A stretch of DNA of 64,000 nucleotides from an uncultured Collinsella sp. (GTDB lineage: Bacteria > Actinomycetota > Coriobacteriia > Coriobacteriales > Coriobacteriaceae). The position numbers and the translations under genes were made by a program. Positions 17,684-26,869 of the stretch are shown in pieces; the stretch's first letter is position 1; every line of letters starts with the position of its first letter. A model generated the notes under the pieces. The model had not been told where the DNA came from. It searched no databases and was given only the letters and a program-made list of their open reading frames with translations. The DNA is taken from assembly GCA_900541175.1 (NCBI GenBank), contig UQIT01000003.1:1-64000 (forward strand). Reading direction: 5' to 3'.

Positions 17684-18418
17684 ATGGAAACGACGAGCGG
17701 AAACCTTGCCTCCGCGCTCAAGATCGAGCCGGGGATTACCGCGATCATCGGCAGCGGCGGCAAGTCGACCTTGCTGAAGGCGCTGGGTCTCGAGCTCATG
17801 CGCGCTGGCGGCAGGGTGCTTCTCTGTACCACCACGCACATGTTTCCCGTCGCCGGCGTGCCATGGGACGGGTCGAGCCGTCGCTTGGACGCCGTGCCTT
17901 GGAAGCCGGGGGCCCTGCATGTTCCCGGCTGCACCTGCGAGGCATGCGCGGGCATGAGCCGCGGAGGCATCTGCCAGGCGGGTGTCTTGGACCCGGAGAC
18001 AGGCAAGCTCTCCGCCCCCGCCGAGCCGCTCAACGAGCTGGCGCAGCGCTTTGACTATGTGTTGGCAGAGGCAGATGGCAGCAAGCGACTCCCGCTCAAG
18101 GCGCATGCCGCCTGGGAGCCGGTAATTCCCGCCGCCGCGGCAAACGTTGTCTGGGTCGTCGGCGCCTCGGGGCTGGGCAAGCCCGTCACCGAGGTTGTCC
18201 ACCGCCCCGAGCTCTTTTGCGAGCGTTGCGGCTGCAAGCTCACCGACATCGCCACGCCCGAGCGCGTCGCCCAGGTGCTCAATGCCGAGATGCAGGCGCT
18301 GAAACTCAGCACCGCACGCGTCATGCTCAACCAAGTCGACACGCTCAGCGACCCCACAATGGCCGACCGCTTCGAGGCAGCCCTCGGCCGCCCCGTCGTC
18401 GCCACCAGCCTCAAATAG
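17684..18418 (+). CDS. yqeC: Selenium-dependent hydroxylase accessory protein YqeC
   Basis: A 244-residue protein with a P-loop IIGSGGKSTLLKALG near residue 20, CTTTHMFP, and YVLAEADGSKRLPLKAH. Two Cys pairs (CTCEAC and CERCGC) could bind metal. The family is proposed to act with YqeB in selenium delivery to molybdenum hydroxylases. It is the only plus-strand gene of this block and converges with hyuA. The Shine-Dalgarno is weak (GGTGA). Confidence 0.9.
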   Translation: METTSGNLASALKIEPGITAIIGSGGKSTLLKALGLELMRAGGRVLLCTTTHMFPVAGVPWDGSSRRLDAVPWKPGALHVPGCTCEACAGMSRGGICQAGVLDPETGKLSAPAEPLNELAQRFDYVLAEADGSKRLPLKAHAAWEPVIPAAAANVVWVVGASGLGKPVTEVVHRPELFCERCGCKLTDIATPERVAQVLNAEMQALKLSTARVMLNQVDTLSDPTMADRFEAALGRPVVATSLK

Positions 18419-18443
18419 CCGGCGCTGCCCCAGAAGACCTATA

Positions 18444-18510
18444 AGTTGCGGTGGAATAGTTCCTGAAACGGCCTATTTGGCGGCTAAACAGGAACTATTC
18501 CACCGCAACT
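18444..18510. repeat. Long palindromic repeat, family 1, copy B
   Basis: Perfect 22-bp arms (18444-18465 and 18489-18510) with a 23-bp loop. The arm starts agttgcggtggaatag, matching copy A at 15646, and both loops contain tttggcggc. It sits between the convergent stops of yqeC and hyuA and could act on both transcripts, but has no T run. Confidence 0.75.
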
Positions 18511-18537
18511 GCGGAGGGGAATCCGGCGATCTTCCTG

Positions 18538-19905
18538 TTAGCGGGGCACGTAGCGGCCGGGTTGGGCTCCGGTGGGCTCGCCATCGCGTGCCGCCAGCAC
18601 GCCGTTCACAAACACGGCCTTGGCGCGGCCATGTGCCTCAAAGCCCTCGAGCGGCGTGTAGTCCACAGCCTGATGTTGCGTCGCCGCGCTAATGGTCCAG
18701 CGCGCCTTGGGATCCCACACGCACACGTCGGCATCGGCGCCCTCGGCAAGACAGCCCTTGCGCGGATACATGCCAAAGACGCGCGCCGGGTTCTCGCTCA
18801 TCAAGCGGCACAGATCCTCGGGACTCAGCTGTCCCTCAAAGCTCGTGGCAATCGCGACGGGACGATGCTCCACGCCGGGCCCGCCGTTGGGAATCGCGCG
18901 GAAATCGTCGCGTCCGCGGTCCTTTTGACCGTGCAGGTTAAAGCTGCAATGATCGGTCGCAATAGTATCGATCTCGCCGGCCACAAGCGCCTCGCGCAGC
19001 GCGGCACGGTCACCGGCATGGCGCAGCGGCGGGCTCATCACGTACTTGGCGCCCGCAAAGCCGTCCTCGCCCTGCTCCAGGTAGCAAGTATCGTCGAGCA
19101 TCAGATACTGAGGGCAGGTTTCGACATAAATGTTCTTCTGCCCGCGCGCCTTGGCGGCACGGATGGCCTCGAGCCCCAGCTTGGTCGAAAGGTGCACCAC
19201 GTTGACCGGAGCGTCCCCGGCCAAGTGCGCCAGATACAGCAGGCGGCTCACGGCCTCGGCCTCACACACGTCCGGACGGCTGAGCGCATGCCCCTCGGGC
19301 CCATGAATCCCCTGCTCGTACACGCGCTTCTGCAGCTCGTTCACGAGCGTGCCGTTCTCGCAATGCACGCACAGGATACCGCCCACGCGCTTGAGCTCCT
19401 CCAGCACCTCGAGCGTCTCGGCATCGTCCAAGCGCAGGTGGTCATAGGCAAAGTAGGTCTTGAACGACGATACGCCCGCCTCGCGCATGGCCGAAAGGTC
19501 GGCGCGGTTGCGCTCGTTCCACTCGGCGAGTGCCATATGAAAGGCGTAGTTGGCCGTGCAGGTTCCGTCGGCGCGGCGATGCCACTCGGCCAAGGCATCG
19601 GGCATAGTCACGCCGCGATCGGCCGTCGCGTAGTCCACGATGGTCGTCGTGCCGCCGCAGGCAGCCGCGCGCGTGCCGGTCTCAAAGCTATCGGCTGTCC
19701 AATCCATGCCGGTCCAGCACTGCATGTGCGTGTGGCCGTCGATAAAGCCGGGGAACACCCAACAGTCGGTGGCGTCCTGGACGGTATCGCCCTCGCCCGG
19801 CTCAATCGCCGCGGCGATCCGCACGATCTTATCGCCATCCATGGCAAGATCGGCGCGGCGAAGCCCCTGGGGCGTCACGAGCGCGCCGTTTTTGATGATG
19901 ATCAT
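18538..19905 (-). CDS. hyuA: Dihydropyrimidinase/D-hydantoinase family hydrolase HyuA (YgeZ)
   Basis: A 455-residue cyclic amidohydrolase. Metal site residues are visible: GFIDGHTHM, the Lys that is carboxylated in SSFKTYFAYD, VHCENG, NVVHLST and TIATDHCSF. In the purine pathway it should open a hydantoin- or dihydropyrimidine-like ring after urate or xanthine breakdown. It is 9 nt after mocA and matches E. coli hyuA/ygeZ in the ygeW-ygeX-ygeY-hyuA group. The exact ring substrate is not proved by sequence. Confidence 0.92.
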   Translation of the reverse strand: MIIIKNGALVTPQGLRRADLAMDGDKIVRIAAAIEPGEGDTVQDATDCWVFPGFIDGHTHMQCWTGMDWTADSFETGTRAAACGGTTTIVDYATADRGVTMPDALAEWHRRADGTCTANYAFHMALAEWNERNRADLSAMREAGVSSFKTYFAYDHLRLDDAETLEVLEELKRVGGILCVHCENGTLVNELQKRVYEQGIHGPEGHALSRPDVCEAEAVSRLLYLAHLAGDAPVNVVHLSTKLGLEAIRAAKARGQKNIYVETCPQYLMLDDTCYLEQGEDGFAGAKYVMSPPLRHAGDRAALREALVAGEIDTIATDHCSFNLHGQKDRGRDDFRAIPNGGPGVEHRPVAIATSFEGQLSPEDLCRLMSENPARVFGMYPRKGCLAEGADADVCVWDPKARWTISAATQHQAVDYTPLEGFEAHGRAKAVFVNGVLAARDGEPTGAQPGRYVPR

Positions 19906-19914
19906 AATTGCTCC

Positions 19915-20529
19915 TTATTGATTGTTGCAGTTGGCCACGCGATCAAAATACGAGCAGGCGGCGATATGCTCCGTTATGCGTTGCTGTCCCTTGGCGGTAT
20001 CGACGTCCCACAGCTCGTATGCACGCGCCTCGACCAGCACCACGTCGGTACGGTCCTTGAGAATCGAACCGCCGCCGTCCTTGCCCTCAAGACACATGAG
20101 TGCATCGAACAGTTCCGCCGGAAAGAGCACCGGGCTCGAAGGCTCACCGTTGCACGCAAGACGCACCGGATGCTTGCGGCCACACTCGTCAAACGCACGA
20201 ACCATAGCCTCAAAAGAACCCGAACTCACGAGCGGCTGGTCGCCCGGCAAAAAGAGGCAACCTTTCCAGTTGCGTTCGACTCCCCATGAAAGGCCCGCAC
20301 GGACGCTTTCGCTGCGCAGCTCGCCATCGTGCAGCACGCACGGGCAATGCTTGTCCTCGCAAATCTGGGCGACCTCGGGCCAACGCGTCGAAACCACGAC
20401 GTCAAAGCCCCGGGGAACCGAATCGATGGTCCGGGCAATCAGCGGCTCGCCATAGATATCGGCAAGCATCTTGTTAGAGCCAAACCGCTTGCCCTCGCCC
20501 GAAGCCATAATGACGCATCCAAGTTTCAT
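19915..20529 (-). CDS. mocA: Molybdenum cofactor cytidylyltransferase-like protein (MocA/YgfJ)
   Basis: A 204-residue nucleotidyltransferase with MASGEGKRFGSNKML (the nucleotide-binding GxGxRxGxxK-like motif), FLPGDQPLVSS and NGEPSSPVLFP. It likely makes the cytosine dinucleotide form of the molybdenum cofactor for the hydroxylase encoded downstream. ATG 20529 is chosen because GGAGGT is 7 nt upstream. Confidence 0.88.
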   Translation of the reverse strand: MKLGCVIMASGEGKRFGSNKMLADIYGEPLIARTIDSVPRGFDVVVSTRWPEVAQICEDKHCPCVLHDGELRSESVRAGLSWGVERNWKGCLFLPGDQPLVSSGSFEAMVRAFDECGRKHPVRLACNGEPSSPVLFPAELFDALMCLEGKDGGGSILKDRTDVVLVEARAYELWDVDTAKGQQRITEHIAACSYFDRVANCNNQ

Positions 20530-20616
20530 GGTGATACCTCCCCTGAAACCATCGTACCCATAACTCGCGCCGCGGGCATCCACATCGAAAGCGCTTATCC
20601 CGCACGCCCACGATGC

Positions 20617-20656
20617 AAAAAGGGGGCACCCCGCCGGTTGGCAGAGCGCCCCCTTT
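20617..20656 (-). terminator. Terminator after ygeW
   Basis: On the minus strand a 9-bp stem (20619-20627 with 20648-20656) with a 20-nt loop ends in TTTTT. It separates ygeW from mocA-hyuA, so the catabolic and maturation genes may be transcribed separately or by read-through. Confidence 0.8.
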
Positions 20657-20679
20657 ACATGGCTTACCTCAGCCCGGCT

Positions 20680-21882
20680 TTAGGCCTGGAGCCAACGGGC
20701 GGTGTTACGCTCGTCGAGGGCCTTGAGGGTAGCGGCGGGATCGGCAACCTTCTGCAGGAACATCATGGCAGCGATGGCGTACGGCTTGTAGCTGGCCTCC
20801 TTGTACATGCCCACGCGGTGCATGTCGAAGACGTCGGCGTTAACCTCGCCGTGCTCGCAAGAGACACCGGAGATGTCGGCGGGCAGCGGGTGCATAAAGA
20901 TGGTGTCCTGGCCGTTGGCAGTCTTCTCCATGAGCTCGGTCGTAGAGCACCAGTCCTGATGGGTGGCGTTCTGGGCGAGCAGCTCCTTCTCGAGCGCGGC
21001 GATGCCGGCGTCGTCGCCCTCGGCGTACAGGTTGGTGCGCTTCTCCATGGCGGCAAACGGAGCCCAGCTCTTGGGGATCACGATGTCGGCGCCCTCGAAG
21101 GCCTCGGCCATGGTGTTGACCTGCTTAAAGGTAGTGCCGGACTCGGCGGCATAGCCCTTGGCGCGCTCGACGACCTCGGGCATGAGGTCGTAGCCCTCGG
21201 GGTGGGCCAGGGTGACGTCCATGCCAAAGCGGGGCAGCAGGCTGATCAGCGACTGCGGGCAGGACAGCGGCTTGCCGTAAGAGGGCGAATAAGCCCAGGT
21301 GACGGCAACCTTCTTGCCCTTGAGGTTCTCAAGGCCGCCAAACTCGTTGATGAGGTAAAGCATGTCGGCAGAGGACTGCGTGGGGTGGTCGGAATCGGAC
21401 TGCAGGGAGATGAGCGTGGGACGGTGATCCAGAACGCCGTCCTCGTAAGCCTGCTGGACAGACTCGGAGACCTCGGCCATGTAGGCGTCGCCCTTGCCGA
21501 TGTACATGTCGTCGCGGATGCCGATGACGTCGGCCATGAAGGAGATCATGGTAGCGGTCTCGCGGACGGTCTCGCCGTGAGCGATCTGGGACTTCTTCTC
21601 GTCCAGGTCCTGCAGCTCAAGGCCGAGCAGGTTGGCGGCCTTAGAGAAGGAGAAGCGCGTACGGGTGGAGTTGTCGCGGAACAGGGAGACGGCCAGGCCC
21701 GAGTCGAAGATCTTGGACGAGACGTTGTTCTCGCGCAGCTCGCGCAGGGCGTCGGCGACGATGTAGAGAGCCTTGAGCTCATCGGTGGTCTTATCCCAGG
21801 TGTGCAGGAAGTCGCTGCCGTACATACCCTTAAAATCGAGGCCGTTCAGCTGCTCGACGAGCTCGGTAAACTTGGCGTCCAT
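20680..21882 (-). CDS. ygeW: Carbamoyltransferase YgeW
   Basis: A 400-residue member of the aspartate/ornithine transcarbamylase superfamily. The carbamoyl phosphate motif is S72-TRTR in FRDNSTRTRFSF. Other family parts are VTWAYSPSYGKPLSCPQS and FMHPLPADISGVSCEHGEV. YgeW is thought to remove a carbamoyl group from an ureido intermediate (such as 2,3-diureidopropionate) and give carbamoyl phosphate. ATG 21882 has AAAGGA upstream; longer frames lack support. It follows ygeY by 200 nt. Confidence 0.93.
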   Translation of the reverse strand: MDAKFTELVEQLNGLDFKGMYGSDFLHTWDKTTDELKALYIVADALRELRENNVSSKIFDSGLAVSLFRDNSTRTRFSFSKAANLLGLELQDLDEKKSQIAHGETVRETATMISFMADVIGIRDDMYIGKGDAYMAEVSESVQQAYEDGVLDHRPTLISLQSDSDHPTQSSADMLYLINEFGGLENLKGKKVAVTWAYSPSYGKPLSCPQSLISLLPRFGMDVTLAHPEGYDLMPEVVERAKGYAAESGTTFKQVNTMAEAFEGADIVIPKSWAPFAAMEKRTNLYAEGDDAGIAALEKELLAQNATHQDWCSTTELMEKTANGQDTIFMHPLPADISGVSCEHGEVNADVFDMHRVGMYKEASYKPYAIAAMMFLQKVADPAATLKALDERNTARWLQA

Positions 21883-22036
21883 GTAAATGTCCTTTCTAAA
21901 GGTGAAACGATCGCAATGAGTAGATGTGCTCCGGCATGCGCGTGTGGCTAGAACATGCAGAGCGCTATGACGAGGACCCGCTACCGTTGAGCAAGCATGG
22001 GAGATAACGACCGCGGGCCCCAAGTCAACAGGAGGC

Positions 22037-22061
22037 GCCGGGGGCATAAACTGTCCCCGGC
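22037..22061 (-). other. Hairpin in the ygeY-ygeW intercistronic region
   Basis: A 7-bp GC stem (22037-22043 with 22055-22061) with an 11-nt loop, 22 nt after the ygeY stop. There is no T run, so it is more likely an mRNA processing or stability element than a terminator. Confidence 0.4.
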
Positions 22062-22083
22062 TCAACAAAATCGAGGAATGGGA

Positions 22084-23469
22084 CTAGTCGATCTTGTTGT
22101 TGGTCAGACCGGCGCGGAACACGGTGGCGTCGCCATCGGCCTGGCTCGGATCGTAGAGGTTCAGGGCAGCCACATACATGGCGGCAGCGGTGACCAGGTC
22201 GTCCTTGTAGGTGACCTCGTTGGGAGCGTGAGCCTGAGACTCGGCACCCGGGCCAAAGCCCACGCAGGGGATGCCGTAGCGGCCCTGGATGGAGACGCAG
22301 TTCGTGGAGAAGGTCCACTTGTCGCACAGCGGGCGACCGGTGCGCTTGTCCATGCTGGGCTCGCAGCCGATGCGCTCGTCACCAAACATGGCCTTGTGGG
22401 CGTCGACGAGGGCCTTGACGTGCGGAGCGGTCTCCTTGTTGATCCACGTGGGGAAGTAAGCCTCGGTCTCGTAGACCTCGCCGGTCCAGGACGGACGGTC
22501 GTACATGTACATGGAGACCTTCACGTCGTCGCCGTACTTCTTGGCGGCCGGCAGGTTGCGGATCTCGTCCAGGCAGGACTCCCAGGTCTCACCGGCGGTC
22601 ATGCGACGGTCGATGGAGATGGCGCAGGAGTCAGCGACAGCGCAGCGGCTGGGGCTGGTGTAGAAGATCTGGCTGACGGTGCAGGTGCCGCGGCCCAGGA
22701 AGTGGGCATCCTCGAAGTGCTCGGGGTTGTACTTGGGGTCGAGCATCTTGACGAGACCCTTGATGTCGGTCGACTCGTCGCAGCCGTTGTTGTTGAGGGC
22801 GCGGACGTCGGCGATGATGTCGGCCATCTTGTAGATGGCGTTGTCGCCGCGGTCGGGAGCGGAGCCGTGGCAGGAGGTGCCGTGAACGTCGACACGGATC
22901 TCCATGCGGCCGCGGTGACCGCGATAGATGCCGCCGTCGGTGGGCTCGGTGGAAATGACGAACTCGGGTTTAATGCCGTCCTTGTTGTAGATGTACTGCC
23001 AGCACATGCCGTCGCAGTCCTCTTCCTGGACGGTGCCGACGACCATGATCTTGTAACCCTCGGGGATGAGGCCCATGTCCTTCATCATCTTGGCAGCGTA
23101 GGTAGCGGAAGCCATGCCGCCCTCCTGGTCAGAGCCGCCGCGGCCGTAGATGATCTCGTCGGTCTCGTAGCCCTCATAGGGATCGGCGTCCCAGTTCTCG
23201 ATGTTGCCGATGCCGACGGTGTCGATGTGGGAGTCGATGGCGATGATCTTGTCGCCCTCGCCCATAAAGCCCATGACGTTGCCCAGGCCGTCGACCTTGA
23301 CCTCGTCATAGCCAAGGCTCTCCATCTCGGCCTTGATGCAGGCAACAACCTCACCCTCCTCGCAGGACTCAGAGGGGTGAGAGATCATAGCGCGCAGGAA
23401 GCGAGTCATATCAGCACGATGAGACTCAGCAGCAGCCTTGATAGCGTCGAAATCGAGTTCTTTAGCCAT
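22084..23469 (-). CDS. ygeY: M20-family hydrolase YgeY
   Basis: A 461-residue zinc hydrolase of the ArgE/DapE/M20 type. IDSHIDTVG holds the first ligand and catalytic Asp, GRGGSDQEGGMA and VQEEDCDG the catalytic Glu pair, and the central dimerisation domain has HGTSCHGSAPDRGDNAIYK. The FGPGAESQAHAPNE end supplies the last His. In the purine pathway it probably deacylates an ureido or carbamoyl amino acid. It lies between ygeX and ygeW with GAAAGG before its ATG. Confidence 0.93.
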   Translation of the reverse strand: MAKELDFDAIKAAAESHRADMTRFLRAMISHPSESCEEGEVVACIKAEMESLGYDEVKVDGLGNVMGFMGEGDKIIAIDSHIDTVGIGNIENWDADPYEGYETDEIIYGRGGSDQEGGMASATYAAKMMKDMGLIPEGYKIMVVGTVQEEDCDGMCWQYIYNKDGIKPEFVISTEPTDGGIYRGHRGRMEIRVDVHGTSCHGSAPDRGDNAIYKMADIIADVRALNNNGCDESTDIKGLVKMLDPKYNPEHFEDAHFLGRGTCTVSQIFYTSPSRCAVADSCAISIDRRMTAGETWESCLDEIRNLPAAKKYGDDVKVSMYMYDRPSWTGEVYETEAYFPTWINKETAPHVKALVDAHKAMFGDERIGCEPSMDKRTGRPLCDKWTFSTNCVSIQGRYGIPCVGFGPGAESQAHAPNEVTYKDDLVTAAAMYVAALNLYDPSQADGDATVFRAGLTNNKID

Positions 23470-23543
23470 TGTTCATAACCTTTCAAACGAAGGAATCTAC
23501 CTGTGAGGTGGCGGAGCGATACCTATTTACTCCGCCCCAACGA

Positions 23544-24758
23544 TTAGCAAGTGGGATATTCGCCTTCCCAAACAATTCGACGATACTGATCGGGGTCCGT
23601 GTCACCTTCCGTGGAGAAGCAGAGCACGGAGCTCGTCTTATCCAGGCCGATGAGCTCCTTGAGCTCGGCGTACTCGGGATCGAGCATGAGAGTCTCGACC
23701 AGGCCGGTGGTCACAGCGCCGGACTCGCCGGAGATGACGCGCGGGTCGCCCTTCTCGGGAGCGCCCAGGGTGCGCATGCCGCGAGCGGTGACCCAGTCGG
23801 GGCAGGACACGAAGGCGGTGGTGTGGTTGCGCAGGATATCCCAGCCCAGGATGTTGGGCTCGCCGCAGCACAGGCCGGCCATGATGGAGGGCATGTCACC
23901 GTCCACGATACGCGGATCGCCGTCGCCGGCGGCAGCGCCCTTGTACAGGCAGGCGGCAGGCGCGCACTCAACCACGACGAAGGTGGGCGGGTTATCGGGA
24001 TACAGGTTGGTGAAGTAGCCCACCACGGCGCCGGCGAGCGAACCCACGCCAGCCTGGACAAACACGTGCGTCGGGCGGTTGATGGCCATCTCGCGCAGCT
24101 GCTCGGCAGCCTCGGAAGCCATGGTGCCGTAGCCCTCCATGATCCAAGACGGGATCTTCTCGTAGCCCTCCCAGGCGGTGTCCTGAACGATAACGCCGCG
24201 CTCACAGGCGTCGGCCTCGGCGGCGGCCATGCGCACGCACTCGTCGTAGTTGACCTCTTCGATGGTCACCGTGGCGCCCTCGGCGGCGATGTTATCGAAG
24301 CGGGGCTTGGTGGAACCCTTGGGCATGTGCACGACAGCCTTCTGGCCCAGCTTGTTGGCAGCCCATGCCACGCCGCGACCATGGTTGCCGTCGGTGGCGG
24401 TAAAGAAGGTAGCCTGGCCAAAGTCCTCGGCCAGCTGATCGGAGGTCAGGTAATCGAAGGTGCAGTCGGCAACGTCCTTGCCGGTCTCGTCGGCAATATA
24501 GTTGGCCATGGCAAACGAACCGCCCAGAACCTTAAAGGCGTTGAGGCCAAAGCGATAGCTCTCGTCCTTAACGCACAGGTTGGACAGACCCAAGCGCGCA
24601 GCCTGACCGTCCAGGCGGGCAAGCGGGGTGACGGTATATTGAGGGAACGACTGGTGGAAGGCGCGGGCCTTCTTCACGTGGTCGAGACTCATGATTCCCA
24701 AGTGCTTGTCATCGCTCTTGGGCATCGTGTTGCCCGCCCACTGGATCTTATCGGCCAT
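23544..24758 (-). CDS. ygeX: 2,3-Diaminopropionate ammonia-lyase YgeX
   Basis: A 404-residue PLP enzyme, fold type II. The PLP Lys is K76 in GLNAFKVLGGS; ATDGNHGRGVAWAA and the Gly-rich QAGVGSLAGAVVG phosphate loop follow. The family converts 2,3-diaminopropionate to pyruvate and two ammonia through 2-aminoacrylate. It is the first gene of the ygeX-ygeY-ygeW operon and is divergent from a YheO-like regulator. Confidence 0.95.
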   Translation of the reverse strand: MADKIQWAGNTMPKSDDKHLGIMSLDHVKKARAFHQSFPQYTVTPLARLDGQAARLGLSNLCVKDESYRFGLNAFKVLGGSFAMANYIADETGKDVADCTFDYLTSDQLAEDFGQATFFTATDGNHGRGVAWAANKLGQKAVVHMPKGSTKPRFDNIAAEGATVTIEEVNYDECVRMAAAEADACERGVIVQDTAWEGYEKIPSWIMEGYGTMASEAAEQLREMAINRPTHVFVQAGVGSLAGAVVGYFTNLYPDNPPTFVVVECAPAACLYKGAAAGDGDPRIVDGDMPSIMAGLCCGEPNILGWDILRNHTTAFVSCPDWVTARGMRTLGAPEKGDPRVISGESGAVTTGLVETLMLDPEYAELKELIGLDKTSSVLCFSTEGDTDPDQYRRIVWEGEYPTC

Positions 24759-24848
24759 ACGGTGAACTCCTTAAGTCCTCTCTTGCCGGCCCCCGCATAC
24801 GCGTTTCAGCCCGATCCCATTCACACGGCTGAACTTTTATGTGGATGC

Positions 24849-24918
24849 CTAACAAAAAGTTTGTTAGCACTGTTCTATCACACTTTTTGATTGGCAAACC
24901 TAACAAACTGTTTGTTGC
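24849..24918. promoter_or_regulatory. Pair of palindromic operator-like sites between ygeX and the YheO-like gene
   Basis: Site 1 (24849-24867) is CTAACAAA-aag-TTTGTTAG, a perfect 8-bp palindrome with a 3-bp spacer. Site 2 (24900-24918) is CTAACAAA-ctg-TTTGTTGC. They are 51 bp apart, about five helical turns, in the 277-bp divergent region. The likely binder is the adjacent YheO-like regulator, but that is inference. Confidence 0.65.
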
Positions 24919-25035
24919 CGTAATCGGTACCTTTTCGCCGACGAACGGTTACATGACGCAGCAACGCTTTCGTTATTTGCGAACAGGTGTGGTTTATGGC
25001 AAAGTGTGCCCAAACTAATTTTTAGGAAGGTACCC

Positions 25036-25689
25036 ATGACCCCCGCACAGATTGAGTTTTACAAGCGCCTTGCACACGGCCTGGCGCTCCAGTTTGGCCC
25101 CAACTGCGAAGTCGTCGTCCACGACCTGGAGACCGAGGACGTGGACCACTCCATCGTAGTGATCGAAAACGGCCACGTCAGCGGGCGCAAACTGGGTGAC
25201 GGCCCCAGCCATATTGTGTTTGAGTCCATGCACGAGGGCACCGCCGACGTACACGACCGCGAGCCATACCTCACCAAAACCACCGATGGCAAGCTGCTCA
25301 AGTCCTCGACGATCTTTATCCGCAACGACGAGGGCAAGCCCGTCGGCATTTTGGGCATTAACTTTGACATTACGCTTATGAAGGCTTTTGAGCGCTCGCT
25401 CGATGCCTTTACCGGCACCGACGGCACGGGCTATACCGAGCCCGAGCCCATTACCAAGAACATCGGCGACCTGCTCGAGGACCTGCTGCACGAGTGCGAG
25501 CAGTTTGTGGGCAAGCCCGCGGCACTCATGACCAAAGACGAGCGCATTCGTGCCATTGGCTACCTCGACCGTCGCGGTGCCTTCCTCATTTCCAAGTCGA
25601 GCGAGCGCGCCTGCGAGTTCTTTGGCATCTCCAAGTACAGCTTCTATAGCTACCTCAATGAGGCCAAGGCGGCGGCCGGCGACAAGTAG
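25036..25689 (+). CDS. YheO-like PAS/HTH transcriptional regulator (1)
   Basis: A 217-residue protein. Residues 1-120 form a YheO-like PAS domain (FGPNCEVVVHDLE, IENGHVSGRKLGDGPSHI, GILGINFDITLM). The last 65 residues form the matching DNA-binding domain (TKDERIRAIGYLDRRGAFLI, ISKYSFYSYLNEAK). Proteins of this family, such as DauR, control amino acid catabolic genes. It is divergent from ygeX and has a paralogue at 46423-47079 at the other purine block. ATG 25036 is chosen because AGGAAGG is 6 nt upstream. Confidence 0.88.
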   Translation: MTPAQIEFYKRLAHGLALQFGPNCEVVVHDLETEDVDHSIVVIENGHVSGRKLGDGPSHIVFESMHEGTADVHDREPYLTKTTDGKLLKSSTIFIRNDEGKPVGILGINFDITLMKAFERSLDAFTGTDGTGYTEPEPITKNIGDLLEDLLHECEQFVGKPAALMTKDERIRAIGYLDRRGAFLISKSSERACEFFGISKYSFYSYLNEAKAAAGDK

Positions 25690-25811
25690 GCACTCGCCTG
25701 GATTACCCTCCCCTTTTGGGCGCGAGTTCTGGAAAGCACGAATCCAAGACCGAGCCGCTTGGGAAGTTCCATATAATCGATGTCATTAGCATTTCGAAAG
25801 GATGGAACAGA

Positions 25812-26798
25812 ATGGCGTTGAGCAAGGCATCATGCACCGGTCGCGGATTGATTCCGGCAATTGGTGGACATGTGCACCGCATGTTCGATGAGAGTGAAGA
25901 CGACCTGTTTTCGCTGAGCCTTGACGACGTGATGAATGATCGCCCGTGGACCGCCGACGAACTCATGGGCGGCGGGGCTCGCCCGTCAAACCCCAATCCC
26001 GCACTTGCGCCTAAGACCGCATCTGCGCCGACTCCTGCGCAGTTGGCTGTTTCGACACCCGCGCCTACGCCCGCACCCACTTCGGCGCCCACGCCCGCTC
26101 CCCGCCCCGCAAGCGACCCGTCCGAGACGGCGGCATTTCTCGCTGCAGCGACGCAGGGCAAATCGGCCGACAGCACTGTTATGTACAGCGCCCAGCAGTT
26201 GCCTGTTCCTGCGGCACGCAAGCCTCCGGTCGCAAGGCTCGATGAGCCCGTTGCCCGTCAGGTTGCCTACGATTCCTGGGCTGCAGCCGATCTGGATGAG
26301 ACCTCTACCGGCATGCCGGCGCTCGACGTTCCAGTTAACCCGCTTTTTGCCGCCAACACGAGCGCCGCGGACTATGAGGGCGGTGCGACATATTCCGATT
26401 ATTCCGATGACTATGCTGGCAACGGTCGCATCGAGACCGAGGACTATGGCACCGCATCGAGCGATTATCTCAACGATCCGTACGCTGCCACGCCTGCACC
26501 GGAATATGACCCGGAGGCCGCGTCCGCGCCGGCGTATACCAAAAGCACGGGCGAAGAGCGCTTCGCCGATTATTACGCCGAGGAAAAGGCGCTGCGTTTC
26601 TCGGAATTTCCGCAAGCAGTCAAGGTTGCCTTTATCGCCATTGTCATTGCCCTGCTCGGCGTCATTGCGTTTGAGGGATTCCGGCTGTTCTCCGGCCCCA
26701 CCCAAGCGGAGTCGGAGACCCAGCAAAAAGAGAACGATGACGAGTACCTGGACATCAACACCCTCAAGGGCGACCCCAACGACGGAGACGACGAGTAG
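25812..26798 (+). CDS. Unrecognised Pro/Ala-rich single-pass membrane protein
   Basis: A 328-residue protein starting MALSKASCTGRG after AAAGGA. There is an acidic patch near residue 25, a long Pro/Ala/Thr-rich region (about 60-115, with the TPAPTPAPT type of repeat), a Tyr/Asp-rich stretch (about 195-250), one membrane segment VAFIAIVIALLGVIAFEGF near residue 280, and a short acidic tail. There is no signal peptide, so most of the protein is probably cytoplasmic with the tail outside. No family was recognised. Confidence 0.7.
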   Translation: MALSKASCTGRGLIPAIGGHVHRMFDESEDDLFSLSLDDVMNDRPWTADELMGGGARPSNPNPALAPKTASAPTPAQLAVSTPAPTPAPTSAPTPAPRPASDPSETAAFLAAATQGKSADSTVMYSAQQLPVPAARKPPVARLDEPVARQVAYDSWAAADLDETSTGMPALDVPVNPLFAANTSAADYEGGATYSDYSDDYAGNGRIETEDYGTASSDYLNDPYAATPAPEYDPEAASAPAYTKSTGEERFADYYAEEKALRFSEFPQAVKVAFIAIVIALLGVIAFEGFRLFSGPTQAESETQQKENDDEYLDINTLKGDPNDGDDE

Positions 26799-26831
26799 CG
26801 AGAGCTGAAGGCGGCCGCAGGATCCCGCATC

Positions 26832-26857
26832 CAGCACCGGCTTCTAAGTGCTGTTTT
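26832..26857 (+). terminator. Weak terminator-like hairpin
   Basis: A 6-bp stem (26832-26837 with 26848-26853), 10-nt loop and TTTT, 34 nt after the membrane protein stop. Confidence 0.4.
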
Positions 26858-26869
26858 GTCATCCAGCCA

